Positions 44,397 to 53,852 of a stretch of 64,000 nucleotides of DNA are shown here, piece after piece. Position numbers and translations under genes: made by a program. This stretch comes from Sugiyamaella lignohabitans. Taxonomy: Eukaryota; Ascomycota; Dipodascomycetes; Dipodascales; Trichomonascaceae. Location of the stretch: NCBI RefSeq assembly GCF_001640025.1, contig NC_031674.1, positions 2,170,001 to 2,234,000 on the forward strand, read 5' to 3'. How positions within the stretch are numbered: position 1 is the stretch's first letter; every line of letters begins with the position of its first letter. A model generated the notes under the pieces. That model worked only from the letters and a program-made list of their open reading frames with translations, had not been told where the DNA came from and did not search any database.

Positions 44397-45437
44397 TTAG
44401 AACCACTTCAGAATGTAGTAGAAACACACCAGCATGAAGATGATTCCTCCGTAGAAGATCCACTTGTCTTGGAAAGCCCGGCGTTCGACGAGCCGGATGG
44501 TCTCGTTCGACACACCCAGGGTGCTGGCGACCGAGTATATCTTGCGTTGCGTCGATTTCAGCAGCTCTCGTTGCTCGCCAAGATCGCCTAACACCATACG
44601 CCCTTTTTCCAGGAACTCGTCTATCTGGTGGCCGGCCCTGCTTAGCACATCTTTTTCTCTCATGAGCCCGTTTTCGCGCGAAATCCCACTGGGTCCGCTG
44701 TTCATTAGCCCGCTATACGGATTTTCAGGGGTAGCTGCGTCTCCTGCGGCTGATGAGCCTGCTGCGGCGGTGGCTCCATGTCGTCGGCCAAACAGCTCTT
44801 GTCTATTAGCATTATGAATCATTTCTTCTCGTTGTAATTTCAGTTGCCTCAGTTGTTCTCGTGCTTCTGATAGTTCGGTCTGAAACCGCTGTAATCGCTC
44901 TTTGCCTTGTTCTTTACGTTCTTTAATGATTTCGTTTGATACTGCATTGGAGTAGTCGTCAATAGTGCGACTGAACGACGTTAATGTCGCCGATATTTGA
45001 CCTAGAATCTGTTAGTTCAGTTCAATTGGTTCGTTCGCAACAGACAGTTATACTACCAGGTCAGATCACACTGATCATGTGGGTTGTATTGTTTATAAGG
45101 GCCGTATTGAACATACCTTGTAGTGAGAGAGGACTGGTCTCTGGCGACGCAGCAAACGTCTCCAGGTCTCTTCGCAATGCCTGTGACTGTTTCACAGCAT
45201 GATTATACACGGTATTCTTCCTGTGTTAGTTTGACAGCTCTGATATTTTCACGAAAAGCGTCTGATTGACTAGATAGACGTGAATCGACTGGTGAATTTA
45301 TAGCGTATCAAGCTTATCCAGTGCCTCTAGACCAGATCATCATTATCTCGCGGTCTGGTTCCAATTCCCATTATACAGAAAAAAAGGCCATGAACTTTCT
45401 CGCATTTCTTGTAGTGCACAGAAAATCTACTCACCAT
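44397..45437 (-). CDS. BOS1: ER-Golgi SNARE Bos1, three exons
   Basis: Exons 45435-45437 (the ATG alone), 45117-45216 and 44397-45001 join to a 235-residue Qb-SNARE that acts with Sed5, Bet1 and Sec22 in ER-Golgi fusion. The start NTVYNHAVKQSQALRRDLE matches yeast Bos1. The SNARE segment lies around REKDVLSRAGHQIDEFLEKG to TLGVSNETIRLVERR. It ends in one membrane anchor, WIFYGGIIFMLVCFYYILKWF, with no luminal domain. Intron 1 starts GTGAGT right after the ATG and intron 2 starts GTATGT. ACTAAC lies 8-9 nt before each acceptor. All joins are in phase and restore SLQGQISATL, conserved in Bos1. Confidence 0.93.
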
Positions 45438-45775
45438 TGTAGTCACGTAAGGACGTTTCAGTTGAAACCTTGTCAGAGAGCTGGTGTCGTTCAAAAACAA
45501 TTGCCTTCTACAGCATAAACAGCGTGTTGCCATGCATGGGTCTCATCTGTTCTAAATCTCTTATAAGAATAACATACCTCTACAAGCGACTATGCGCCTT
45601 TGCCAGCCGGAAGTGAGACAATATCGGCATATCCGTGCCAATATGGTGGTTAGACCGAATTTTTCACTTCAGCCGCTCCGCGATCTTATTTTGGCTGACT
45701 CTTATATAGACTTAAATCTTTACTGTGAAGTCAAACAATTTGTCTATCTGTAACTAAGATTTTGATTTAGATACA

Positions 45776-47448
45776 ATGGTTCAGTAAGTTTTTCTCGGTT
45801 GATGATGTTGCTGCACTCAAAGTGTACCCATCAGAGTCCAGAATCTAACAATGGTGCAGAAAGGTCCTTCTTCTCGGCTCCGGCTTTGTTGCCAAGCCCA
45901 CCGCTGACATTCTCTCTGCTGACAAGAACATTGAATTGACTGTTGGTAAGTATTTCTAGGACCTGATTTCTCTTCTGCGATAGCATTATCTACTGTTTTT
46001 CGATTGGTAACTTTACAAATGGCTGCTGGGATAATCCAGTAACCCAGACCAGACCAGACCCATCGATTCGATTGCCTGATATCCCCCAGTAACCTCCTCT
46101 CGCTTGCGAGAGGAGCAATGGGGTCTGGGGCAACGCCCCAGCCGCCGGAGGCAGACCCTCCACCCACAATAACTCCCCAGAACCAAAAACTAACCCAAGT
46201 CTAGGATCCAGAACCCTCGAAAAGGCCAAGAAATTGGCAGGTGCTCATGCCAAGGCCATTTCTGTGGATGTCACCAACACCGCTTCTTTGGACGAGGCCA
46301 TTTCTAAGGTTGATCTTGTCATCTCGTTGATTCCTTATACTTACCACGCCGATGTCATCAAGTCGGCCATCAAGAGCAAGACCCACGTTGTCACCACCTC
46401 TTACACTTCTCCTGCCATGCTTGAGTTGCAGGAAGAGGCCGTGAAGGCAGGAATCGTTGTTTTCAACGAGATCGGTCTTGATCCCGGTATTGACCACTTG
46501 TACGCTGTCAAGACCATTGACGAGGTTCACAAGCAAGGTGGTAAGATCATTTCTTTCTTGTCTTACTGCGGTGGTTTGCCTGCTCCCGAGGACTCGGATA
46601 ACCCATTGGGTTACAAGTTTTCTTGGTCTTCTCGTGGTGTTCTTTTGGCTTTGAGAAATGCTGCCAAGTACTGGAAGGACGGCAAGATTGTCGAGATCAC
46701 TGGTGAAGAGCTCATGGCCCACGCCGTTCCATACTACATCTACCCTGGTTACGCATTTGTTGCCTATCCTAACCGTGACTCTACTCCTTATAAGGAGAGA
46801 TACAACATCCCTGAGGCCCAAGATATTGTCCGTGGTACTTTGAGATACCAGGGATTCCCCGAGTTCGTCAAGGTTCTTGTTGATATTGGATTCCTTTCCG
46901 ACGACAAGGTCGACTACCTTTCCAAGCCCATTGCCTGGAAGGACGCTCTTGCCCAACTTTTGGGCTCTTCTTCTACCGACGAGAAGGATCTCATCTGGGC
47001 CATCTCTTCCAAGACCAAGTTCAAGAGCACTGCTGAGAAGGATAGAATCATTGCCGGTCTTAAGTGGCTTGGTGTCTTCTCTGACGCCCACATCACTCCC
47101 CGTAACAACCCTCTTGACACTTTGTGTGCCACTTTGGAGGAAAAGATGCAATTCGAGGAGGGCGAGAAGGATCTTGTCATGCTCCAACACAAGTTTGTCA
47201 TCGAATGGGCTGACGGCAAGAAGGAGACCCGTACCTCGACCTTGGTTGAGAACGGTAACCCTGCCGGCTACTCTGCCATGGCCAAGCTCGTTGGTGTTCC
47301 TTGTGCTGTTGCCGTTCTCCAGGTCCTTAACGGCACTATCAAGACCCCCGGTGTCCATGCCCCTGTCACCCCTGAGTTTGCTTATCCTTTGATGAAGCAA
47401 CTCAAGGAGGACTACGGCATCGAGCTCAAGGAGAAGACTGTTTCTTAA
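45776..47448 (+). CDS. LYS9: Saccharopine dehydrogenase (NADP+, L-glutamate forming) Lys9, three exons
   Basis: Lys9 catalyses the penultimate step of lysine synthesis by the alpha-aminoadipate pathway, making saccharopine from aminoadipate semialdehyde and glutamate. Exons 45776-45783, 45860-45945 and 46205-47448 give 445 residues (yeast 446). The N-terminal Rossmann motif VLLLGSGFVAKP is split by intron 1. Conserved blocks include VISLIPYTYHADVIKSAI, NEIGLDPGIDHLYAVKTIDEVH, LSYCGGLPAPEDSDNPLGYKFSWS and YPNRDS, and the protein ends LKEKTVS. Both donors are GTAAGT, with CTAAC 10 nt before each acceptor. Intron 2 holds a palindromic arm. The long empty frame on the other strand reflects codon bias. 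Confidence 0.96.
45946..46204 (+). other. LYS9 intron 2 carrying a palindromic arm
   Basis: The 259-nt intron starts GTAAGT and ends ACTAACCCAAGTCTAG. It contains the right-arm remnant 46093-46153, so it is about 180 nt longer than intron 1 (76 nt). Confidence 0.85.
46093..46153 (-). repeat. Solo right arm, locus 25 (in LYS9 intron 2)
   Basis: The hairpin CTCCTCTCGCTTGCGAGAGG followed by GGGGTCTGGGGCAACGCCCC and GCCGCCGGAGGCA. Confidence 0.9.
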
Positions 47449-47504
47449 ATATATACATGTTAATAAATAATACACGAGGTGCCAAGTTTTGGTGGATGGG
47501 ACCC

Positions 47505-47565
47505 TGCCTCCGGCGGCTGGGGCTTCGCCCCAGACCCCGCTGCTCCTCTCGCTGCGCTCGAGTCG
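47505..47565 (+). repeat. Solo left arm, locus 26
   Basis: TGCCTCCGGCGGCTGGGGCTTC with CTCGAGTCG tail, starting 57 bp after the LYS9 stop, between convergent LYS9 and PRP38. No right arm found. Confidence 0.9.
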
Positions 47566-47746
47566 GGTGCCTACGGGACAGCAGCGTTTATAATACAACC
47601 TCAAATAGCCACATATGACAGCAGAAAGGTGTCAAGACAAAGCTGGTAAGGTTAGAGGGTGGTCTACCGACAGCACCTCAATTCGAAAGCTCAGCATGCT
47701 CAAAATGGTCAACCCATTCAACCATCTAAATAAAGGCAGGTTGAGA

Positions 47747-48358
47747 TCATTCTCCACCGGATTCTGAGTCGGAATCTGAGTCTGAGTCTGATTCGAGTGG
47801 CGATTTGTATGGCTCCAATTTGCCCATATCTTCGAGGGCGATTCTCTTGGGCAGTCGCGGCAGCGTGGTATCACACACTCGAGTTCCAGTCAGTAATGAG
47901 TCAACAAATTCATCCATATACGTCAGCTTGACAGACGAGGTCGTTCGTAATCTCAGTTTACGGTAGTCCTGGAGAAGCGGCTCAAGCAATGAGTAGACAT
48001 GCTCTGCAGGAAAAAACAGTCGAACATAGAACGCGGCAATGGCTCGAAGATACTTGAAATCAAGCTGATTCAAGTACTCTAGAATGATCTCCTCTTCAGG
48101 CTGAAGCTGAATCAGTTTGAAGGTAAGACATAAAAATGGGCTCACTCGCTGGTTGGCGTAATGGCCACCAATGAACTGTAGGTCAACTGCTTTGTCACAC
48201 AGCGTGGCAGCATCCAGCCCGAAACACTGCTCTTTCCAATATAGCGATTCATAAATCCGTTCTCTGACGATTTTCTCTATTAGTGTGGCAGGATTAATGT
48301 CATGAATCGACTTGGCCCCATGGACAATGCCTCTGTCCACAATATACCTATCGGACAT
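47747..48358 (-). CDS. PRP38: Pre-mRNA splicing factor Prp38
   Basis: A 203-residue component of the U4/U6.U5 tri-snRNP, needed for spliceosome activation. The family core is clear: GAKSIHDINPATLIEKIVRERIYES, YWKEQCFGLDA, FIGGHYANQRVSPFLCL, FKYLRAIAAFYVRL and YRKLRLR, then MDEFVDSLL. It ends in an acidic serine repeat (SDSDSDSDSESGGE). I start at ATG 48358 because MSDRYIVDRG fits the family; the upstream codons of the frame do not. Length is slightly shorter than yeast Prp38 (242). Confidence 0.95.
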   Translation of the reverse strand: MSDRYIVDRGIVHGAKSIHDINPATLIEKIVRERIYESLYWKEQCFGLDAATLCDKAVDLQFIGGHYANQRVSPFLCLTFKLIQLQPEEEIILEYLNQLDFKYLRAIAAFYVRLFFPAEHVYSLLEPLLQDYRKLRLRTTSSVKLTYMDEFVDSLLTGTRVCDTTLPRLPKRIALEDMGKLEPYKSPLESDSDSDSDSESGGE

Positions 48359-48879
48359 TGTTAGATGAGAGTCGCTAACTTTCTGTGATCTGGTGAAGCG
48401 GCTGAAAGTTTCACATCTACACAGGAACACCGTCATGCCTATCGCTCTAGATCTCATAAACTTTTCGCTGTCCTGACTCTATTAGATTACCTTTATACTA
48501 CGTCACTTTAAATTTAATGATCAAAATGACTAGGATGACGTCAGGCAGGCTTTTTCGCTAGAGTAATACCAGCACCGCAAGCTGTCCAGGGATCCGGGGA
48601 TATAATTTTCAACAAGCTATGAGGTTTCTTTCATTAAACAAGCCTGAAAGTGTCCAAATATGTCGTGTAACATGCTAGTGGAAACCACGACCAACGACTC
48701 GAGTGTAGCGAGAGGAGCCACGGGGTCTGGGGCGGAGCCCCGGCCGGAGGCGTGAAGCCGGCAAAAAGGCACTCATTAGATTGCAAAACGACGGCGATAT
48801 CGGTATTAATGAACCGTAAAACTGGGAAGGATGATGGGTAGGTGTCATCTGGTGAATTTTCGCACAGGGATTTACATTG
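48359..48879. other. Region between PRP38 and the duplicated X segment
   Basis: About 520 bp with the PRP38 promoter and one decayed palindromic arm. No gene recognised. Confidence 0.6.
48695..48752 (-). repeat. Solo right arm, locus 27
   Basis: CGACTCGAGTGTAGCGAGAG, then ACGGGGTCTGGGGCGGAGCC and a shortened CGGCCGGAGGC end lacking several bases. It lies about 130 bp outside the duplicated X segment. Confidence 0.85.
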
Positions 48880-49375
48880 ATGCAGGGATCATGCAGGCCC
48901 TGCGTCTGATAACGCAAGGCTGTGCATTATTTGTTTACATGCGTACCCCTGAGATAGCTGGTCCGAACCCGAGTGTGTGGGTTCAGGATAGAAAATAACG
49001 GATCCAACCACACACTGGTGACGGAAGATGTTTGGCAATGAACACAGCTGTTCGTTGACTGTCAATTGACTCCAATTATGGGCGTTTTGACGGGTGGTTC
49101 ATAGGTGGACCCTGAGGACCCTGGATGCACGGATGCGCCGCTGCGGGTAAGGGGATCATGTGCTCTGTGCTCGCTGATTATTTGAATGATGCATGAATTC
49201 CCACTTTCTGCTTCTTTCTTCTCTCTTTTCTCTTTTTTCTTCTCCAGTAGGAAAGTGTGTGAAAGGACTGCAAGACTCGTTAAGGACTGTTTTTAGGATT
49301 ATTTTTACCTGATTTTTCGGTTGAATCACTATTTATCAACTGTTTGTGAACATTACTATTAGTTTGTTGTTTGCA

Positions 49376-50452
49376 ATGATTGGGTACACTCAGTGTGTCA
49401 ATTGGCTGTTTGGGCTGTTTAAGCCGAGGGAGACTATGTCTAAGGAACTTGTTGTGTTTGTTGAGCCTTACAAGGAGTTGGCAGTGATTGAGAAGGTTAT
49501 TAAAGATGTTATTGTGAGTGTTAAGGATTTGGTTGTTGTTATTCCTAGTTGCCAAGACTTGGTTGTTGTTGTTCCTACTTGTCAAGACTTGGTTGATGTT
49601 GTTCCCACTTGTAAAGACTTGGTGGTTGTTACTAGGGAGTTTTCACCAATGCCAGTTGTTATTGCGAATTTGAATAGATATTTCATTCCCAGTTGTATTC
49701 GTTTGATTATCAGTTTATTATTTGGGCTGATTATATTTTCAATGGTATATCGGAAAGAGATACACCAATTTGGTTGGCATTACTGGTCTACTGTGAAAGT
49801 TGTTGTTTGTAGGGCGGTCCAGGAAGAAGTGGCCCCGATTATTGACGCATGGTATTATATCTCACACCAAGAAATGTCCCCGATTATTGAGAGATGGAAT
49901 TATATTTCAGAACAGATTCACAAGTTGAAGAAACAAGTCAGCAGTTGGGGAGTTAGAGCCCAATCAGGGGATGATGAACACGAACAATTGAGAGACCAGG
50001 AAGAAAACCACGCAGAGACTGAGCCCAGCCAAGAAGAAGAAGAAGAACCGGCAACCAGCACAGTGGAACCTTATCCGGACTACTTTGAACCTGACGCCGA
50101 GAGTGGCTACAGTATTGAGTTGTGTGAAACATTAGTTGAAAGTCAATTCACGGTGAAAGAAGAAGAACCAGTCAAGTTCAAATTTTCAATGGCCCCCATC
50201 GTTATCCCACAACAAACATTTGGTGAACGTCTATATGGGGCACTCAGACCCCGGGGCGCAGATGAAGTATTAGGTATCAAAGACTTTCAATCATCATCAC
50301 TGTATTATCATTATCGGTTCAGTACTAAGATCGATGGTATCAAGCGGGCATTTTGGGCCCCTATCAGTCAACCTCCACCACCTCTTCCACTTTCATCCTC
50401 ACCACCTGGCTCCTCTTCCGGGAGCTTGGATGGTACCCAGTTAAACTACTGA
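49376..50452 (+). CDS. Unknown membrane protein X, copy B
   Basis: A 358-residue paralogue of the protein at 32581-33630. From the first ATG the order is MIGYTQCVNWLFGLF, then four 10-residue units (DLVVVIPSCQ, DLVVVVPTCQ, DLVDVVPTCK, DLVVVTREFS; about 51-90). A transmembrane helix follows at about 107-125, then the twofold EEVAPIIDAWYYIS / QEMSPIIERWNYIS motif. Next are a heptad-like stretch (ISEQIHKLKKQV), an acidic segment and a Pro/Ser-rich tail ending LDGTQLNY. It has one 10-residue unit more than copy A. No catalytic motif or known domain is visible. Intact frames in both copies argue for a functional or recently functional gene. Confidence 0.65.
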   Translation: MIGYTQCVNWLFGLFKPRETMSKELVVFVEPYKELAVIEKVIKDVIVSVKDLVVVIPSCQDLVVVVPTCQDLVDVVPTCKDLVVVTREFSPMPVVIANLNRYFIPSCIRLIISLLFGLIIFSMVYRKEIHQFGWHYWSTVKVVVCRAVQEEVAPIIDAWYYISHQEMSPIIERWNYISEQIHKLKKQVSSWGVRAQSGDDEHEQLRDQEENHAETEPSQEEEEEPATSTVEPYPDYFEPDAESGYSIELCETLVESQFTVKEEEPVKFKFSMAPIVIPQQTFGERLYGALRPRGADEVLGIKDFQSSSLYYHYRFSTKIDGIKRAFWAPISQPPPPLPLSSSPPGSSSGSLDGTQLNY

Positions 50453-50575
50453 TTGAATGTCAGACTGATCTAGCGTCCCATTAATTCTGGTCCACATCTC
50501 TACATCAAGGCACTTCGGTTCTATTTTGTTCCAACACTTGTAATTTCCGGTTCCTGAAACGACAAATGGTGTTTC

Positions 50576-50651
50576 GCGCCTCCTTGGCTGCGATTCATCG
50601 ATCAACGACATTGGAAGAACACTGTTTATGCGCCTCCTTGGCTGCGATTCA
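50576..50651 (+). repeat. 22-bp direct repeat downstream of gene X, copy B
   Basis: GCGCCTCCTTGGCTGCGATT plus CA at 50576-50597 and 50630-50651, separated by 32 bp. The same arrangement occurs in copy A. Confidence 0.9.
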
Positions 50652-51049
50652 GTGATGGAACCCCAATCGGAAAGAGAATCGGAATTACTTTGATCTAGGA
50701 AGTAACAGAAGTCGCCCAGTAGTAGAGACCAATGAAATGGAGGCGCTAACGATCAGTCGGACAGAATCAGTAAAACAATCACAATTATTTATTAATAGAC
50801 GGACACCAGGACTAATTATGACTTTAACTCTTTTGTACTTTATTCTTTGTAATAGCATCAATAAAATTTTAATTATAATATTTTTCACAGAGCTACCAGC
50901 AACTAGAAGAGCCGGAGGCTCATGCACATTTAGTTTACAAAAGAAGAGATAATATTAATCAAGTAAGAACCTTTAAGGCAAGAGAGATGAGACCAGAATA
51001 CAAGGCCAGATCAGTAGTTAATGGCCAAGTTGATCAAGACTGATCAATG

Positions 51050-51240
51050 CTAGTGCATGGGATGACACGGAGTAATCTGTATTCTGTTCAGTAGTGATAG
51101 TAATTCCATGCGGAATGAAATAAATAGGAGGAGCTCGGATGACACGATGCAAGTTGCGTTGGCCTGGCAGTACTCCTTAATAATAATAATAATGAGTGGT
51201 GACACGATACAACTGATGCTCTGAGCACTAGTGTTCCTCA
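51050..51240 (-). repeat. Cluster of GATGACACGATGCAAGTTG-like motifs
   Basis: Three diverged copies at about 51060 (GATGACACGGAGTAATCTG), 51138 (GATGACACGATGCAAGTTG) and 51199 (GTGACACGATACAACTGATG), spaced 60-80 bp. The reverse complement matches the cluster at 54330-54600. Confidence 0.6.
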
Positions 51241-51559
51241 CTTGGATAATAAATAGATGTGGTTTGGAGGCAATCTTACTCCTTTAGTTCAAAACTCTGA
51301 GCGTGTAATATGTTCTGAATGGTGCAAAAGACCAGTCGTCCAGCAACATTGATGTGAATGCGGTTTACCTCCATTGCTATCTCGTTCCCTTGAAAATCTT
51401 TATCGCAGCCGGAAAAAGATCGTTCATCTTCCTTATGAGGTGATGGGTAAAAATCAACCACCTTTTGTTGCGAAATATCGCAGTACTCTTGTTTCTTTCA
51501 CCCTAACGTCTATCTTATCTTATCTTATCGTACGGTACCCCTGAATACATACACCTTAC

Positions 51560-52390
51560 ATGACCATTGACAGTTCTGCGCCAGTCGTAGGGCCATTTCT
51601 TAACCCTATCTATCTATATGTATATATATATATATACCATTGGCCACTATGTAACTTGGGACTTGATTTGATGAACAAAATCGCTCTAGAAGTTACATCA
51701 ACTATGACGACTCAAACGGACTCAGCAGTGGAACTTCCGCTGAACGCTTCGAGCGAGGTGCGAAGTTATATTACTTATTTGAAAGAAATTCTCACAGCCG
51801 CTAGGGCCTCAGCGTCGCCTTCGTAAAGTGACCTGTCCAACTACTTTAATGAAAGAGCTAACGCCCGTCCGGGGGAGTTGTATTTCAAACACCGCTTCAA
51901 CTCAACTTCTCCGTTTATGGATATTCGCATGTGGTTTGTTACAGTGAGAGAAATCCTCAAACAATATCCTTATGCCGACAATCTAGAATGTTTCATTCTA
52001 GTTGTCATTCCGCGATTACCGCTAATATGAGCATGAGTGCGCGACTTCACGTTGACGAAATTAGCGAAAATTCATGGGGTACTTTTCAAGACGCCGTTAT
52101 AGATCTGTTTAGCGCTTACTTGACAGCTGAAGACTACCATTATGCCATTTAAAAGAGCCTGGACAAGTTTCGGGTCACACCATGAGCGCATATGACCGCA
52201 TTGGGGTCCTTTTACTCCATCTGCCACGGAGTACACCTGCCAGGAGGCCCAGCTTAGCCCTACATCCCGGGAAACTCAGACTACATCTTTCTTTAAAAAC
52301 TTGGCGACAATGCCACAGTCCCGGACATCGAGAAAGCACTGTTGGAGTTCCTACAGAATAATAGTCCTCCATTTAAAGCAACCAACTAAA
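51560..52390 (+). pseudogene. Decayed gag-like coding remnant
   Basis: Protein-like sequence in two frames, interrupted by stops. The first part (51560-52028) has one internal TAA at 51824-51826, then reads on through ELYFKHRFNSTSPFMDIRMW and EILKQYPYADNLECF. From about 52005 another frame continues (ENSWGTFQDAVIDLFSAYL, KLGDNATVPDIEKALLEFL) with five stop codons. The W.TF.DAV.DLFS arrangement resembles the capsid region of LTR-retrotransposon Gag. No zinc knuckle, protease, reverse transcriptase or LTR is visible. The assignment is tentative. Confidence 0.4.
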
Positions 52391-53174
52391 AAGAAGGCTC
52401 CCCGAAACTCTCGGTTAGGGAACGATAAGGTGTTCGATCCCACAACAATTCGCAGTGTTGTTTGAAGATTCCAAAATACCGTGGTACCACCTAAGTTCAA
52501 TGTATAATAACCACCAGCCTTATAAAGAGGTCAGGGCTACGTCTGATAGATAAGACTAGTCTGGACGAAACGCTAATATGACTCCTCTAAGTTACTGAGA
52601 CGGAGAGTTGATAAATAAGTAGGGGTAGGAATGAAGTAAACACTTAAAAATTAGATTCTAGGATCTGAGTGGACTAGAGAAGATTGGCGGTACTGCATGA
52701 TACATATGCAAGATAGAGACGCGAGAAACCCAGACCTCCTAGCTCATCGCCGATCAACTAAGCGTGATCGATGAAGACAAAGAAATAAAATGGACTCCAA
52801 TTTTTGTATATAAACATAAACATAAAATTCTAAATAATGGTCATTTGATTGAGTGGAACTCCATGACAACTTGACGATATGAGTCGCGTGCAGCGTGTTC
52901 AGCCCTTCTGTATTTCAGTGATCGAGAGTATCTTATGTCAGAGATCAAGCATACCATGTCTGGGCTCTTGCATACCTTTTGAAAATGGGGACATAAATGG
53001 GGCCTGTGGCCCGTGCATCCATTTATTAACTTATTTATTTATTTGAACGTGCTAATGAGCCAGCGGCTCTAGCGGCTTCAACTCCACCCACATCTGCTCT
53101 TTTCACCTTTCTTTCTCCTTTTTATCATTGATAGGTCGTTTGAATCGCAGATAAAGTTTGATATCGTCGATTTC
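52391..53174. other. Region between gag-like relic and gene Y
   Basis: About 780 bp without a recognisable gene. GTGCTAATGAGCCAGCGGCT near 53047 weakly resembles the inverted 3' flank of gene X. Confidence 0.45.
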
Positions 53175-53269
53175 CAACCTTTCTGAGATTATTGCGCTTG
53201 TGTTTGTGATTGTCACTACTACTATTGTTCTATTATTTTCGTTGTTATTCTTGTGTAAATTGAGTAATA

Positions 53270-53852
53270 ATGATTGAGATTATTTCTGGTCTTTCCACTT
53301 TTGAGACTTTTATTTGTGTTGCCTTCACTATTATCTGGGATATTTCTGCTTACAAGGTGATTGAAGATGCAAGAAGTTTTATATTTGGTAATCTGGGAAT
53401 CGTGCTTTCTGAAGTCAAGACAATTCAGAAAGTACAGGGGATAAGGAAGAAGAATTGGGAGAGAGAATGGAGAAAAAAAGAGGAAGTCAATGAAACTCAA
53501 GAAAGAAAGCAACGTGGCCCAGGCAGTCCAGGAGTACCAGGAGCCCGAGGAAGATTCCCCAATCGTGGTAATCCAGGAATCCAACTTGTCTGTATTTGCA
53601 AAAGTTGCCAACAAACTTGTCCGGGGTATTTGTGTGGCATCCATACTCACACCACCTTCAAGAGTTGTACGAGCCAAGATAAGAAGGGCTTTAAAACATG
53701 TTAAACCAGAGCTTCCAGATCCCGTACGACCATGGCGCGTACAACAGGAGTCTATTCCAGGAGTTCCCAAAAAGAAGTGGACCAAGGGCCAGAAATTATT
53801 TTGGAAAAAGAAAATCGTTGTCAAGGAGAACAACCCTCACGCTACTAAATAA
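53270..53852 (+). pseudogene. Unknown gene Y, copy B, with frameshift
   Basis: The first frame, from ATG 53270, encodes MIEIISGLSTFETFICVAF, a hydrophobic helix, ISAYKVIEDARSFIFGNLGI and a charged segment. Protein-like coding then continues in the frame one base later (about 53475-53852), with VAQAVQEYQEPEEDSP, NKLVRGICVASILTPPSRVV and a lysine-rich end (KKKWTKGQKLFWKKK). The two frames overlap around a run of seven A at 53473-53479. One extra base there, or +1 frameshifting, would join them into a protein of about 193 residues. No known family is recognised. Copy A (31887) keeps only the first 45 codons. Confidence 0.5.

Larger units (their letters stand above)
48880..50994 (+). repeat. Inverted duplicate segment X, copy B
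   Basis: Colinear with 32033-34125 on the opposite strand, covering gene X and conserved flanks. Homology begins near ATGCAGGGATCATGCAGG and ends near GAATACAA. Confidence 0.85.

Noticed and set aside
46201..47604. 467-codon frame on the minus strand opposite LYS9
   Set aside because: Antisense shadow of LYS9 exon 3; composition is LV/DG repetitive and the LYS9 frame has full family similarity.
52425..52450. GTGTTCGATCCCAC resembling a tRNA T arm
   Set aside because: The stem does not pair and no cloverleaf could be drawn around it.
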